DNA from: Hyperoplus lanceolatus
Taxonomy: Eukaryota; Chordata; Actinopteri; Uranoscopiformes; Ammodytidae
Reading direction: 5' to 3'
Length of the DNA stretch: 64,000 nt
Assembly (NCBI GenBank): GCA_026929865.2
Contig: CM049402.1
Coordinates: forward strand, 7,187,001 to 7,251,000
Positions 23,584 through 36,068 of the stretch are shown piece after piece. Under the pieces are notes generated by a model, which was not told the origin of the DNA, ran no database searches, and saw only the letters and a list, made by a program, of their open reading frames with translations. The first letter of the stretch is position 1, and each line of letters opens with the position of its first letter. The translations under genes and the position numbers were made by a program.

Positions 23584-23841
23584 CTGAAAGCCCTGTTATT
23601 TACACTGTACTGAATACCCCTCCAAACAAACACACGGTTAGAAAAAGCATTGCTTGCCAAGTACATATGCAGAAAATAGACCGACGCAGGTGCACCACCG
23701 AGCAATGGCTTGTGGGTGTTTTCTTTTTGTTATTAAACGTTCTGAAATTTGAGTTTGAGCCTGAAAAACATAGGAGGGGGAGATAATACGCTTAAGTATC
23801 AGCATACAACTTCAAGGTATAAAAAAACTACAAAAACATGC

Positions 23842-23941
23842 CTGTATCTGGCTGCTTTCCGGGACTCCTTTTCGCTCGCTGAGTGATGCCCCTGTGATCC
23901 TCTGTGGCGTGGAAGTCGCTATTTCGGTGCAGTATCTTCTC
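23842..23941 (-). CDS. eda: eda exon 2: furin cleavage site
   Basis: Acceptor TAACTAG|GAG. The 100 bases encode EKILHRNSDFHATEDHRG, then ITQRAKRSPGKQPDT, placing the furin site RAKR where human EDA has RVRRNKR. The length and phase (0 to 1) fit neighbouring exons only if the donor is ACAG|GCATGT, a GC donor. Confidence 0.9.
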
Positions 23942-26909
23942 CTAGTTAAAAAACAAACAAAAAAAGGAAATATTATTTATCATGAGTCATTCATACAGTA
24001 GCAGAAAAAAAAGGGGGCCACCGCTTTATCCTCGGAATAGTCATGCCAGCCAAGGCCAAGACAAAAGGCATGAGTGATACACAGTGTTTGAGATCGATAC
24101 CAATGTCAAACAAGTGGCCTTTTCTATTCTTGGGGGGTATAATGTTTGCAGACAACTTGGGGCATTTGAAGAGATGTGAGACATTGTCAGCCCAGCATAT
24201 TCACTTGTGGCCAAGGCATTGTCCCGTCCCATCGGGGCCTGTAAACCCATCCTGTAACCCAAGTCACTTTTGTCTGTGTTTTTCCTGCCGTTTGAGACAA
24301 GTCACCTGGAAACGACTGCTCTAAAATTCACATTTTTTTAATACAAAAGGAGGACATGAATTGTGGTTAATCTGAGAGCAATACCCCCATTCATATGGCA
24401 CCTGGTCCCAGCCCTATTCACAGAGGATGCATGAATAAGATACAAAAAAAAATATCAAAGAAAAAGGGATCTGATGTAGCTGCTCTGAGCTCATCCCCTA
24501 AAAAACAGGAAAAGCTATGCTACAGTGGTGGGGGTGTGTGTTCCCATGGGCGAGTGAGTGGCGGGACACATCGCATGCCTGTGTTCTTATGTGACCGGTT
24601 TTCTGCTGGAAATACATTCACATAAACTCTGAAGGACGCCGCTGACCTGACTGTAACACACCCCGAGACGTGACCGGCTCTGACAACAAACGAAAAAAAA
24701 AAAAAAAAAACACGTTTCGTGCTAAGGACTTAAGAGTTAGATTGTTCAAAGTCGCCTTCGGTTAGAGAAGAGCCAGTTTGTGATCACATCTTTGGAGGAT
24801 TCCCAGAATCCCGATAGACAAAGAAAGGAAAAAGTCGGCACTGGTGGAAAACCCAACGAGACCACCCAAAGGCTCCCTTTTCGTCGAGGCCCTTTGCAAT
24901 ATATGAGATCGCTTTCGGTCACACTTTGGAGTGTCAGCATAAATAATGGTACCAGCGCTAGATAAAGGCTTCTCCATACAGCCGAGGACAGTCCAGACAA
25001 CTTCTTATTGGCGTGCTCGGACATCTGCTTGGAGTTTGGAATGGCTGACATCTCCCCAAAGCAGTGACACATGCGCACACAGCACCTTTAGCGTGGATCA
25101 AAAGATAATAAATAATGATGTAGCATTCATTATCAGACAAGCTTACTGACAGACACTTTGACCTCTTTTTTATCTTCTCCCTATCCAATCCCAGTTGGGT
25201 ACAAGATGACATATTCCATGTTTCCCCCTTCTGTGATGCTCGAGTAAACATAGTTGTTAAACCCCTCCCCCCCGCTACCCCCTGACGGCGAGAAAAACTA
25301 AGTTCTCCTGAACGCAGCATGAACTCCCAGTGCCTCTTTGTGTGGTTTTTCCAGCACTGAGCCACTGAAGAAACCATAAGAAGGCACTAGACAAGAAAAG
25401 TTGTGTTTCGAGTTTTATACCTCGTCTCAGATGTGGGGAAGGAGCCCTACCACGACCGACCCCCCCCCCCCCCTCCCTTTGTGTTGAGGGATGAGCTCTA
25501 TCATGTCAAACACCCCCCAGTGGGCTGTTTTTGGGTAGCAGTTAAACTATATACATCTCTGACAAGCTGCCAGCCATGTCTGACCTTCTCATAAGCAAAC
25601 AGGAATTTTTAGCCTGACGGTGGAGTATCTGTTTTGCAGACGTACAGAACCCTCCAGATGTTTGCGCTGTTCATTTGGCGCGCAGGTGTCTCCAACATCT
25701 CCTCTCCAGCTGTTGGCATACAGAGGAGCTTTTCACTTCTCAAAGGGATTTCGGGAGTGTATGTTCAAGACATATGGCATTACACTTTCGTCTGTTCTAA
25801 CAGCCAATTTCTGGCACTGGGATTAAGCTCCGGCCCGAACGACAAAAAAACAAACAAGCAATCTGCTAGGCTACTACCAACACAACTGCTGTGGCGGCCG
25901 CTGGTGTCCCGCAGATGAAGGCAACAAAGTGATTTCAGAAAATAAATTTTTCCCATTAGACGACGACGTTTGAGAAATGAGTTCTGCTTGCGCTCCCCTT
26001 GTTTGCTTCATTGCACTTCATTACAACATTTACGGCCTTCTTAGCCTGCGCAGGCCCTGTCGAGTTACAGTAAATCAGGATGACAACGTGTTGGTATGTA
26101 TGCCAAGTGCCAAAGATTGACTAAACCATTCTTTTTTTTCGGCACAAGGGGAAAAATGCTATTAATTAGAGGGCTTTCAAATCTTCAAAGCGTGGGGGTG
26201 GGAGTGGTGCCGTTGCGCACGGAGGACCGCGATTCCCTGTTGCTCCGTAAGGATATGACTAAAATTCAGCTCACCCCAGGGAGGTGTAATTTTGTGATCA
26301 CAAGACTTCTTTTTTTGCCCCTATTAACACTTACTACTCCTACAACAGCTTGTATTCTTACCCATTTCTGTACTCACACTACCGAAGCTGTTTGTGCAAA
26401 TAAAATGAGACAACACAAGTGTTTGTATTATTAGCGATACTGTTTCCTGGCTCACATTGCTCCACAACTAGACTTTCTTGTGGCAGCGAAGCCTCTTACT
26501 CTCGGAATAGCAGCAGTAAATTGCGGTGGAGAATGTGAGGTTACAAAGATTGAGGAGGTGAAACTCGGAGCTGGTGGCTGTGGTTGCCAGATGATGCAGG
26601 CTGTGTGCTTGGCCTTCACAATATATCCAGAATGTATCGTTGATTGAGGCTGCTTGAACTACAACAAATGGCATTCAATTCCATGTGCATTCACACTCTG
26701 CATGCCAGTATATTGGCCAGTCAGATGAAGCCTTCCAGAAAATGTTATAAAGGGGGGACATGAAGCTTAAGTAATCAATCAATAATAAAACCATAAATCA
26801 TGTTCTTTGAATGGAAATAATGCATTTTGTTCAGTGTCTGCAAAAGCCGCTTACTGCCTGTTATCTGTTGGCAGTGAACTCAAGCAGAAAGAGCAGAAAC
26901 ACTGTATAT

Positions 26910-27002
26910 TTAACTATTTGTTTATTTATCGCAGGCTATATCGTCATCGCAATATTCAACAATGTAATCGCATTATACATGTTTTCCTGATATCGTGCAG
27001 CC
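26910..27002 (-). repeat. Truncated repeat end, GGGCTGCACGATATCAGG type
   Basis: On the minus strand it opens GGGCTGCACGATATCAGGAAA and continues with ATCGCATT and ATATCG motifs. This is the start of a widespread fish hAT-like repeat. The other end is missing. Confidence 0.5.
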
Positions 27003-27953
27003 CATCATTAATAACTTAAGCCAAACATACTGCAGGGAAGTAAAGCTCCATAATTCTGCTGTGATTCACACTCCTGGACGGAACAATATAGTACAAAAGA
27101 AGGAGTGTCCTTCCCCGGGCCAATGTCTGGGAGGACATGTGTTTTTAAAGCAGAACCGGGCTAATTCAATAAGAGGATCCATAGATTGTCATCTGTAAAA
27201 CGCTGTGGAGCTCAACCTGAGGGAAATGTTGCCTGTCAGCAGCCAATCACATTTCACATTGTTGCAACACTCGCTGGCAAAGTGACTCCTGAGCAGAAAT
27301 GCCGTGAATGCCTGGAGAATTTATTATTTTGGTCGATGTTTGTGACTCTGGACTTAATCTTTACTGGGCGTCCACGCCATCCGTCTGTCAAAGACAATTC
27401 GCTCTTATATGGAAAAGTTTTCAGCCTCAAGTATGTGAAGTCTCGACCTCCTCTGTCAGGGCTTTTTTATTGCACTTGTGTCCACACTGATTAATTCCTG
27501 ATATGGAGGGGCCTCAATCGCGTGCTCTATCTGTACACATGATACTGCTGTTTTAACTAATCACAAACTAGTCACAATTAAAAGGAGAAGTGGGTGACAG
27601 CCCACCCTGGCGCTCCTTAGAGCTTGTACGCTTTGCTGAGGACTTTGTGTCCCATCAAACTGACTTTTTTAATAGCCGTTAACTAGGCTCCAGATGTTCC
27701 AGCATCTGTTCTCCGGGAGACTTTGAAGGCATACATCAGAGGAGAGAAAATTATTTCATATATAATGGTTATAAGAAAAATGTTAGGCAAGAATAAAACG
27801 CTACCCGAGCTAACACAATTAAATAGTCCACGGGGTTGACTTTTATGACGTTTCACTACTCCTAGGGTCAGGTGAACGAGGGTCAGGCGGGCTGTGAGTG
27901 ACACTTGCTGCTATTTTGTAATGCCCTGCATCACACTGAAGTGCTCTCTAGAA

Positions 27954-28093
<140 letters not shown>

Positions 28094-29329
28094 GGGAGGG
28101 GCATTTATTTTACTGTTGGGAACTCTTGCAGATCTGCTGGACAGCTGGGATTTACTGCCTTGCTCAAGGGCATACCGACTGTGACTGTTGAGGCGAAGAC
28201 TGTTTGTTCACCGGATCATAAATGACCAGATCATCTGCGCTCATTAAGACGCAACAAGTCGGAATCTGGAAAACTAAAACGTTTAGTGGTACCGAAAGAT
28301 CTCTCCAAAGTCTTTCTATTCTGCCTGACACTTTTATCCTATATTTTAACTTTTACAACGAGAGCTATAGTGTGTGTGGGGAGGAAGTGGGGGGGTTGAA
28401 TTCTCTGTAGATCTATAAACCTTTCAAGTGCCAGTTTAGGCCGAAAAAACAATCGTCTCCATCTCTGTACGAACATCAGAGCAAACGTAAAATAAAATTC
28501 TATACAGACATCCCGATAGATTTAGATTTTTCCTCGCATCAATCACCCCAAAATCCATGTTACCACCAGCAGTTCCTCCCCTGTTCACAGACAGACTTAC
28601 ACAGCCCTGATCCTTATCTGGGAGTTATGAGAGTATACATTCTGCAACTTTTCAGCACAGAGTCCCTGACCTCAATGCTGCAAGTCCAAGTTAGAGGAGC
28701 TTTTTCTTTCCCCAGTAATAGAAGGCCGCAGAAGAACAGGACAGACATGGGATTAAAATGAAATAAAATGCAGGAAAACAATATATATAAAAAACATACC
28801 ACATCTAATATCATTAGACTAAAACTATATTTGCTGCCAGTGTGTGTTCTTTTCATTATCAAACTCAAGCATTAAACAATTCCTAGAGTTCATTGCAAAG
28901 AAAAACAATTGTCAGATTTTACATTTTCCAATTGTATCTTTCAATTGAAAGGAACTGTTATCATCCTTACTGCCATTATCTCCATCAAACAAAACATTGT
29001 TCTATTCTGTTTAAAACCTAGAGGCCAATTGGCAAGAGCATTATGCCAAACAAAAGTCTGGATTTCGCACTACCAAGATTGATCTGCATGTGCCACTGAC
29101 CAGCCAAGTTAAAACACTGCAAACAGTCTGCTTTGCAAAGCTGAAACTGCACATTAAGAATCCACAACACCTGTCTTCTCCAGATTACATCTGAACCACA
29201 ACGCTGACTCAATCCCTTCTGAGCAGAGTTTACACACTTGGCACTAAATGATGACGAAGCCTATGCCACCTCATGTCTGTTAGGTCGGATGCCATGTGTC
29301 TATGTTGTTTCTATGTTTGTTACCACACC

Positions 29330-30060
29330 TGATTGGATTGGGCTTTTTCTTTGTATTTCTACCAAGAGTTTCCATGTTCTGTTGCACTTGTCTTGTATAC
29401 CTGCACACCGATCTTCTCTGATGCTGCACCAAGGGCCTTTGATGAGGACTTGAGTGAAAATAATCATCCCAATAAACAACTTGAAACTCTCCAAAATGGG
29501 GAATCTTCAAAAGAGGGAACCCATCGCGAAAAGCTATAACAAGTGCGGCCGGCTGCGTCCAAATGCCACATGCTCCTGTTTCTCCAACTATGTAAACTGT
29601 GGGATGTGTAATCAGAGTTGTTTAATGCAGACATCTGGCCAGGGACTGCATCACAGCGCAGTTAAATATTTACAGCTGGGCCGCAGTCTTTTTTCACCTC
29701 ATGAAGCATCACCATCTGGGGATTGAAAATACCAGGAACCATCTCTAAGCTCGGCTCTAACCAGGGGCGGGTAACCAAACGCAAATAGGCTTCTGGCAAA
29801 AGGTCAAAATGAATAGGAGATAGAAGAAGCTTTATTCATCGCCACAAGGATATTTTCATCGGTATTTGCTTTGCCTTTTTTATCTTATGTTGCAGTTGTC
29901 TTGTTGGCCTCACATCACATGGACTCTCTCTGATGCAGCACAAGTGCCTTTTGATGAGACCTTGTGTGAAAAATCCTAATACAATTTGAATAGTCTGAAA
30001 ACGTTCTGCTTGTGAGGGGAAAACGACGCGGATAACACACAGAAAACAGTGGAGTGCATA
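29330..30060. repeat. Diverged local duplication
   Basis: Segments at about 29340-29465 and 29865-29970 align along their length. Shared landmarks are TTGTCTTGT, CTCTGATGCTGCACCAAGGGCC versus CTCTGATGCAGCACAAGTGCC, and TTTGATGAGGACTTGAGTGAAAAT versus TTTGATGAGACCTTGTGTGAAAAA. The spacing is about 520 bp and the copies are well diverged. No coding pattern is seen. Confidence 0.55.
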
Positions 30061-30339
30061 GACTCTCTAAGGGGCAGTTGCGAAAAAAATAAAAAGAAGG
30101 GCACCTCCTATGTAAAAAAACATGAGGCCCTTGTGCGCTAACAGTCGTAAGTCATATATCGAAATGAATAAGGTGATACACACATACTCAAATGCCCATC
30201 TGATACAACATCTTTTGCCCTAAGGTCACACCAGAGGTGCACCTAAGGCCCTGAAATGCCCCTTGTCTGACCTTAGGGCAAGTTTTAAAGACCCATTAGC
30301 CGACAGGTGAAATACACCTGTTTGAACAAAGATTTGAAA

Positions 30340-30640
30340 AAGGGCACTTCAAGTAGTTTTCAGTTTCTGTTGATTCTAGCGGTAGCTTTTGATAAAAGCA
30401 GTAGTGTTTTACGACACCTGCGCCCAAGTGCATGCTGGCGGCGCATGCATTTGTTAAGGAAGCGAGTGAATCCCTCTATGAAGAGAGATCATAGATGCGT
30501 TGCGAAGAGGTAATTGATTGTTGTCAGATTAATATTGGTAACATGACAATGGTGAAGCAGATAAAACTCATGATGTAGTACCGTCCAGGAAACACACGGT
30601 GTTCCGTTCTGCCTGGTGTAAATTGTTCTCTGGAAAGATT
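30340..30640. repeat. Dispersed repeat, copy shared with 48050-48340
   Basis: The stretch GTCAGATTAATATTGGTAAC and ATGACAATGGTGAAGCAGATAAA followed by GTAGTACCGT is similar to GTCTGATTAATAATGGCAAT and ATGACAATGGTGAATAAAC plus TTAGTACTGT at 48215-48280. The borders are not defined. A short inverted repeat, GCCCTAAGGTCA and TGACCTTAGGGC, lies just before it (30216-30281). Confidence 0.45.
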
Positions 30641-31258
30641 GGAGGTGTTCAAATTCATTACTAATAACTATATATAAAAAATATATTACTTTCACTGAGG
30701 TCTTGTTTCCTCTTACAGGTCATTTATAATCATCAAATAAAAAAATTAGACTTTTAAATGTTCCTCGAAGAAGCTCTCAGAACTAAAAGAGCATGGGCAG
30801 TTGCATGCAACTGACCACCGGTACCAGAAGTTTGAAGATCTTTTCCAAAAGAGAAATATACATGCACCCAAGTTGACAGCTTTCTAAAACTTCTGGCCAA
30901 TGCCCCACACAGAGTATCGTTGTCTCTGCTGTATAAAAAGGTCACACAGCTGGTGACATGTGAGCTAATAGGAGGAAAGCTAAGTGGAGAGACCTAACAC
31001 TCGCTCCCCTTTGTGCTGATGAAATTAGTGAGCGTGTGGTGGTGATGGTGGGCTGTTGCCAAAGCCACAGACAACACAATGAACATTCAATCAGCCCCGT
31101 TGCCAGAAAAGAAAACACATGTGAGACGAGGCTGGCTCCGCTCCAAGTACCAACTGGCCTCCATCTAAAGTCCCCACAAATTTACATCAGCCCTGGGGCT
31201 TTGCACCTGCTGGTGAATGGTGATCCAGTTCATTTTTCCATCCACCTGCTCCAGCTCG

Positions 31259-31401
<143 letters not shown>

Positions 31402-32071
31402 ACTGACCCGTCTCTGTGAAGCCAGCTGGGCCAGGAGGAGGCAGCCTTTAAGGTTTCTGAGCATCAATTTCTGAATGTTGAGGGAAACGACTAATGAGAC
31501 AGATTGGTTAATTACAGCTGTTTTGTGTGAATCTTAAGTTATCATTGTTATATTTAAAAGGGACTTGTGTATTTGATATTTTTCACAAAGTAAATCATTG
31601 TCTTTATGGGTTTGTTACACATAAATTACTTCAGTTGAACCATAGCTTCCCTCTATTTCAACTTCCTTGATATGCCTCCCAGTCCCAGGGTTGTGTTTAC
31701 CTGAACATGAGACGCATTTGGCCGGGTGACAGACTTGTTATAGACAGCTTATACCTTCAGTGCATCTCTGTCCAAGAGGCTGAATCAGCGCTGATTCATT
31801 CAAAACCTATTTGTCTGGAAGGAAACCGAGCTTGGCAAAAGGTTCGTGACAGCAGCAGCCTACGCTACCGTATAAAGAAGAAGTTGCCCATGCAGAAACA
31901 TGCCATGACAGAACTTGACACCTTGATACTGGGAAACAAGAGCACTGATCGGAGGTGAATGAACACGAATACCTCTCCTCCGTGTGAGGAATGAAAACAA
32001 TACCTCGATTCAATGAGCTGCTGTGGATCTATTTTCTTTTTCGTTTATTTATGTAAGTTGTGGATGTTTAC

Positions 32072-32389
32072 CTCTTGATGACCCTCTTCTCCGCCGGTAG
32101 ACAGCAGCACCTCCGCCGGGTCAGCCAGGTGCTCGCTGCCCGCTAGAGTGAGCATGGAGTCCCGCTTCTGGAGGATAATTTCCCGTTTGACTTCGGAGCG
32201 CAGGTCCAGGTAGCAGACGAGCGTGACGGCGTGCAGACACAGCGACAGCAGGAATAATCCCAGGAAGACAACACTGCCACCACCGCTACGAGTCCTGTTG
32301 CACGTCTTCTTGTTGCACGTGCACGGAGCTGCAGCCCTGGGCATCACTTTGTCCGGGAAATCCTCCGCGGATGGACCATGGCATGCCAT
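32072..32389 (-). CDS. eda: eda exon 1: cytoplasmic tail and membrane anchor
   Basis: The ATG at 32389 opens MACHGPSAEDFPDK. A cysteine-rich tail (CTCNKKTC) follows, then the helix SVVFLGLFLLSLCLHAVTL and VCYLDLRSEVKRE. Human EDA has LLFLGFFGLSLALHLLTL and CCYLELRSELRRE at this place. The donor is CATCAAGAG|GTAAAC, phase 0. The second in-frame Met (residue 16) would also leave the anchor intact, but the first fits the family length. Confidence 0.95.
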
Positions 32390-32640
32390 TATCTGGAGAG
32401 AGAGAGAGAGACAGCAGCAGTCACACAGGAGGCCTCTCCTTTATCTCGGCATACTCATCGGCTCGTCTGTGTCTCGCGAGGGGCCGCGGCTATTCATTCA
32501 GGTGAAACAGACTCATAGGTACAGCAGTAAGCAGTAGTAGAGGCAGCCAGCAGCAGCAGCAGGTCGGCGCAAACTTCTTCAGAGTATCTGTAGTAACACA
32601 ATGGAGACACGCCCACCCGCGCTGTGATTGGCCAAGGCAC
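32390..32640 (-). promoter_or_regulatory. eda: eda 5' UTR and likely promoter
   Basis: The sequence just upstream of the start codon is GC-richer. It carries a CCAAT box on the minus strand (GGCCAATCAC, 32623-32632) beside GGGTGGGCGTGTC. No TATA box is seen. A CT-rich run ending TCTCCAG|ATAATGG directly before the ATG looks like a splice acceptor, so a non-coding first exon further upstream is possible. Confidence 0.45.
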
Positions 32641-32979
32641 ATTACGAAGCCAGGCGGCTCGACGTTCAGGGGACAGAGGTTGGAGGGCTGAGCGCGCCAG
32701 GTGCAGTAGTCGAGCGACACCTAACGGACAAAGCAGGAGGTTGCAACGCCTGTCAGAGTGAAGGTATTGTGTGTTTGTACATATTTTATTTTAATTCAAT
32801 TCTAATTTATTATATTATATTGTATTTTATTGCATTTTATAATTTATTTTTCTTTACTTGACATTATTTTTTTTACATTTTTACTTTTTTTTTTACAAAT
32901 TTTACTTGTTTTTATTCAGATTTTATTTAGTTATTTTTTAAATACAAGTATTTATAGCCCTCACACATAGCCTATTACA

Positions 32980-32980
<1 letters not shown>

Positions 32981-33058
<78 letters not shown>
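32981..33058. repeat. (CA)n microsatellite, about 78 bp
   Basis: Pure CA repeat upstream of eda, in an AT-rich context (32780-32980). Confidence 0.97.
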
Positions 33059-33062
<4 letters not shown>

Positions 33063-35506
33063 TATACAGAAACGCAAACACAGAAGCACACAAACACACA
33101 ACCCCCCTCCCAAAAAAAGCTGCGTTATTTTAGTTTATAGTGATACATTTGCAATTTTAAACATATGCATATCCTGTGTCTGTAAGCTACATCTATGTTT
33201 TCAACTTAATTTGATGGTTCTTCTATTGCTCATTTGCTTTGCCAATGCTAACTCTTGTTTTCCATGCCAATGAAACCCTGTTGAAATTGAACTGAGAATG
33301 ACAGGACGTGAGAATATTCCCTCTCTTTCTATATTGTTTGTTCTTCGCGGTGTTGTGTTATTATTTCTCACCGCTTTTGCGACAGGAGAGGCACATATCG
33401 TGACCTACCCTCAGTCATTCATTCTCAGTCATGAGTGTGAACGGGTCGGGGGTGGTCAGTGATGTAACATACATTGTTTACGCGTGTGTTTAATGTGTGT
33501 AAGGGGCTTTGGGGCAAGCTATTTTTCATTGGTATACTTTGTTTGGCACTTTTTGGTTTTTGTGCTGTGGGTGGCAACATGGGGCGGCGGTGCGTGGCGT
33601 GGTGGTCCCGTGTGAGGATTTCATTGGAAAGAAAAAAGCCCTGGTAAATATTGGGCCATGGTGTGTTGTCATTGGAAAAGAACCGATCATTATTTCATCA
33701 TCAAAGAGTGGAAAAGTATTGCAAATGATATTCTTAAACCGGGGCCACACGTTATACAATTACGTTCAATTACATCTGGACCCCGTCAGCGCCTTGACAC
33801 GGTAGGCCGACGATTGACGGGGCCCTAATGTCACGCCGAGGTCAGCACCCACTCTGTGTACAACACCAGCAAAAATAGTCTAAACACATTGTAACTGAAC
33901 CGGACTCAGGAAATAGGCCTAAGTTGACATTTGTGTTAGCGAGGACAATTCTTTAACAAGATTGAATGTGGCACTGTTGGGTTTCAACATTTTTCAACAT
34001 CCAACACAGGCCCTTTTTACTTTTGACTTTTTCTTCTTGTTCTTTTCAGATGTAAGACGCTTTGATCTCTGAAGCGAGAGAGCCTAGAGATAGCCTTAGT
34101 GGATCTAAGTCCGTCCTTGAGCCTCGACATGATGAAGGCTTGATTGATCACCGGCGTAGATTAGCTTTCAGCCGAGTGCCACAAGACATTTGTCTTTATT
34201 TGGTCTTTCGGGGACACAAATCTGACATTTTGAGAGCACTTGACCCCAAGCAGAGGTAGACTTTCACTCTCATAATATGAGCTCACCCTGGGAGACAGGC
34301 TGAGTTATAGCTTGATAATGGAGAAGAATGACTTTAGGAGATCGGAATATGTGTATTTCAGCAAGACGTTTTCTCACTAAAAGATAAGTCACAATCCATT
34401 ACATTTCTTTGGGTCTACTTGGCTCTTACTGCTGCATGACAACCTTGTTTTTTCCCTCCTCAATGCATTTCCTCCAACCTTGACTGTGGAAAACAAAAAG
34501 TGATTCTAGTCAGCTGCCACTGAAGGGCAGCATTGTCAAGCCATAAATCAATAATGTGTCTTGATGAACTTGAACTTCAAACATTAAAAACAGCCTACTA
34601 TTGGGGCGTGCAATGACCTTTTTAAAACCAAATCTTATTTTTATATTCTGCGTGTTTACCTTGATATAGCCTCTCTGATGTGGACTATTGATCACAGATG
34701 AATCAAGCATCATATCCTTCTCACTCTCCCACAGGATGTCATCTCCTCCATTGTTTAGAATAGAAGAAAAAATCAAAGAGGGAAAGACATTCAAAGTAAG
34801 AAACCCTCACAGGGCCTGGGCTGTGACTGAGGGCTCAGCCTATAAGCACATTTGCCACGCTTTTCATCCGAGCAGCATGGCACAGCATTGACTGCAATAG
34901 TTAGGCACATCCATCCGCTATGAATCCAGCCCATTTCTTTTGAAAATTATTTTCTAGGTTATTGAATATGCGATTAGTTGCTTCAGGCTATTCACTCCAT
35001 CCAATTTTTAATTCAAATGGTCGGGCATTGTGGAAAGAGAGGGTCAAACGACCCTGAACTCAACATGAACGCCACTGTCTGAATCACCTCTGTATATCCA
35101 CTGTTTTGCTTCCGACAACACAACTATAGAAAGCCTGCTGTGGCAATTAAAACCATTTTTGTTGTGAACGTTAGCCTGTTTTTTATTCTTTTTTTTTTCT
35201 TCATGTTGGCATTGAATAGCGGAAGAATAATTCTTATAACACCCCTCTGGGCGTCAATACAGCGTTCATAAATGGTGTGCCGCTCTATCCTCTCTGAGCT
35301 CATAACAAGATTTAGAGGCTTTCCCCTGCCAGATGATGGAGTTTTTGCAGGAGGAAAAAGCACTATGGATATGTTATTTTTTCTCACTATGGAGAGTTGA
35401 GTAGTGGGCTGCACCTGAATGCACCATCACTTCAACAAGCCGCTGGAAGACCATGCATGGCTGACTTGGCCTCGACTGAAGAGGAGCTACCTGTGCAATT
35501 CTCCTA
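33059..35506. other. No gene recognised upstream of eda
   Basis: Only short frames without domains. No terminal repeats or splice patterns were defined. Confidence 0.5.
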
Positions 35507-35514
35507 CCCATTGA

Positions 35515-36060
35515 CAGTGTTGGAGAGTAGTAAAAGTAGTACTGGCAGTAGCTTGATGGTAGTTCAACCGTGATTCAAGTAGTTAAATTACTTTTTTTGC
35601 CACTTTGTTATGTAGTTAACTACTGAAACTACAAATCATAGCTTCACTAATTGTACTCACATTACGAGCCCAATCCCCGATTTCTTTCATGCTGACCACT
35701 GTAAAGGCATTTCCAGCCAATGCATTTGTCATTATCAAATGTTATTTAAATGCTATTTTATGGTTTACGTATGACCCAAGAGGAACACATTGGCCCTTTT
35801 AAGTTTCTTTGATATCTCAGTGCTATTTCTCTGCTGGCATGTGGCATTATTGTTCCACATTTTGTTATAATTTCATATCACATGTACATTATTGTCAATT
35901 TAATTGGTAAATTAGATTTTTTTTTACAAAGTAGAAGCTACTTTTTCTAAATTGATTTAGTTAACCAAACTTCATTTCTCCTTGGGGTAGCTTTGCTCTC
36001 TTCAAGTGTGAAGTCATTGGTGGTTTGCATAGCAACACTTTCAAAGCTTCCCCAACACTG
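35515..36060. mobile_element. hAT-type MITE with perfect 8-bp duplication
   Basis: This 546-bp element begins CAGTGTTGGAGAGTAG and ends CTTCCCCAACACTG. CCCATTGA flanks it on both sides (35507-35514 and 36061-36068). Subterminal GTAGTTAA-like motifs and an AAGTAG/CTACTT mirror pattern are typical of the CAGTGTTGG family. It is non-coding. Confidence 0.9.
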
Positions 36061-36068
36061 CCCATTGA

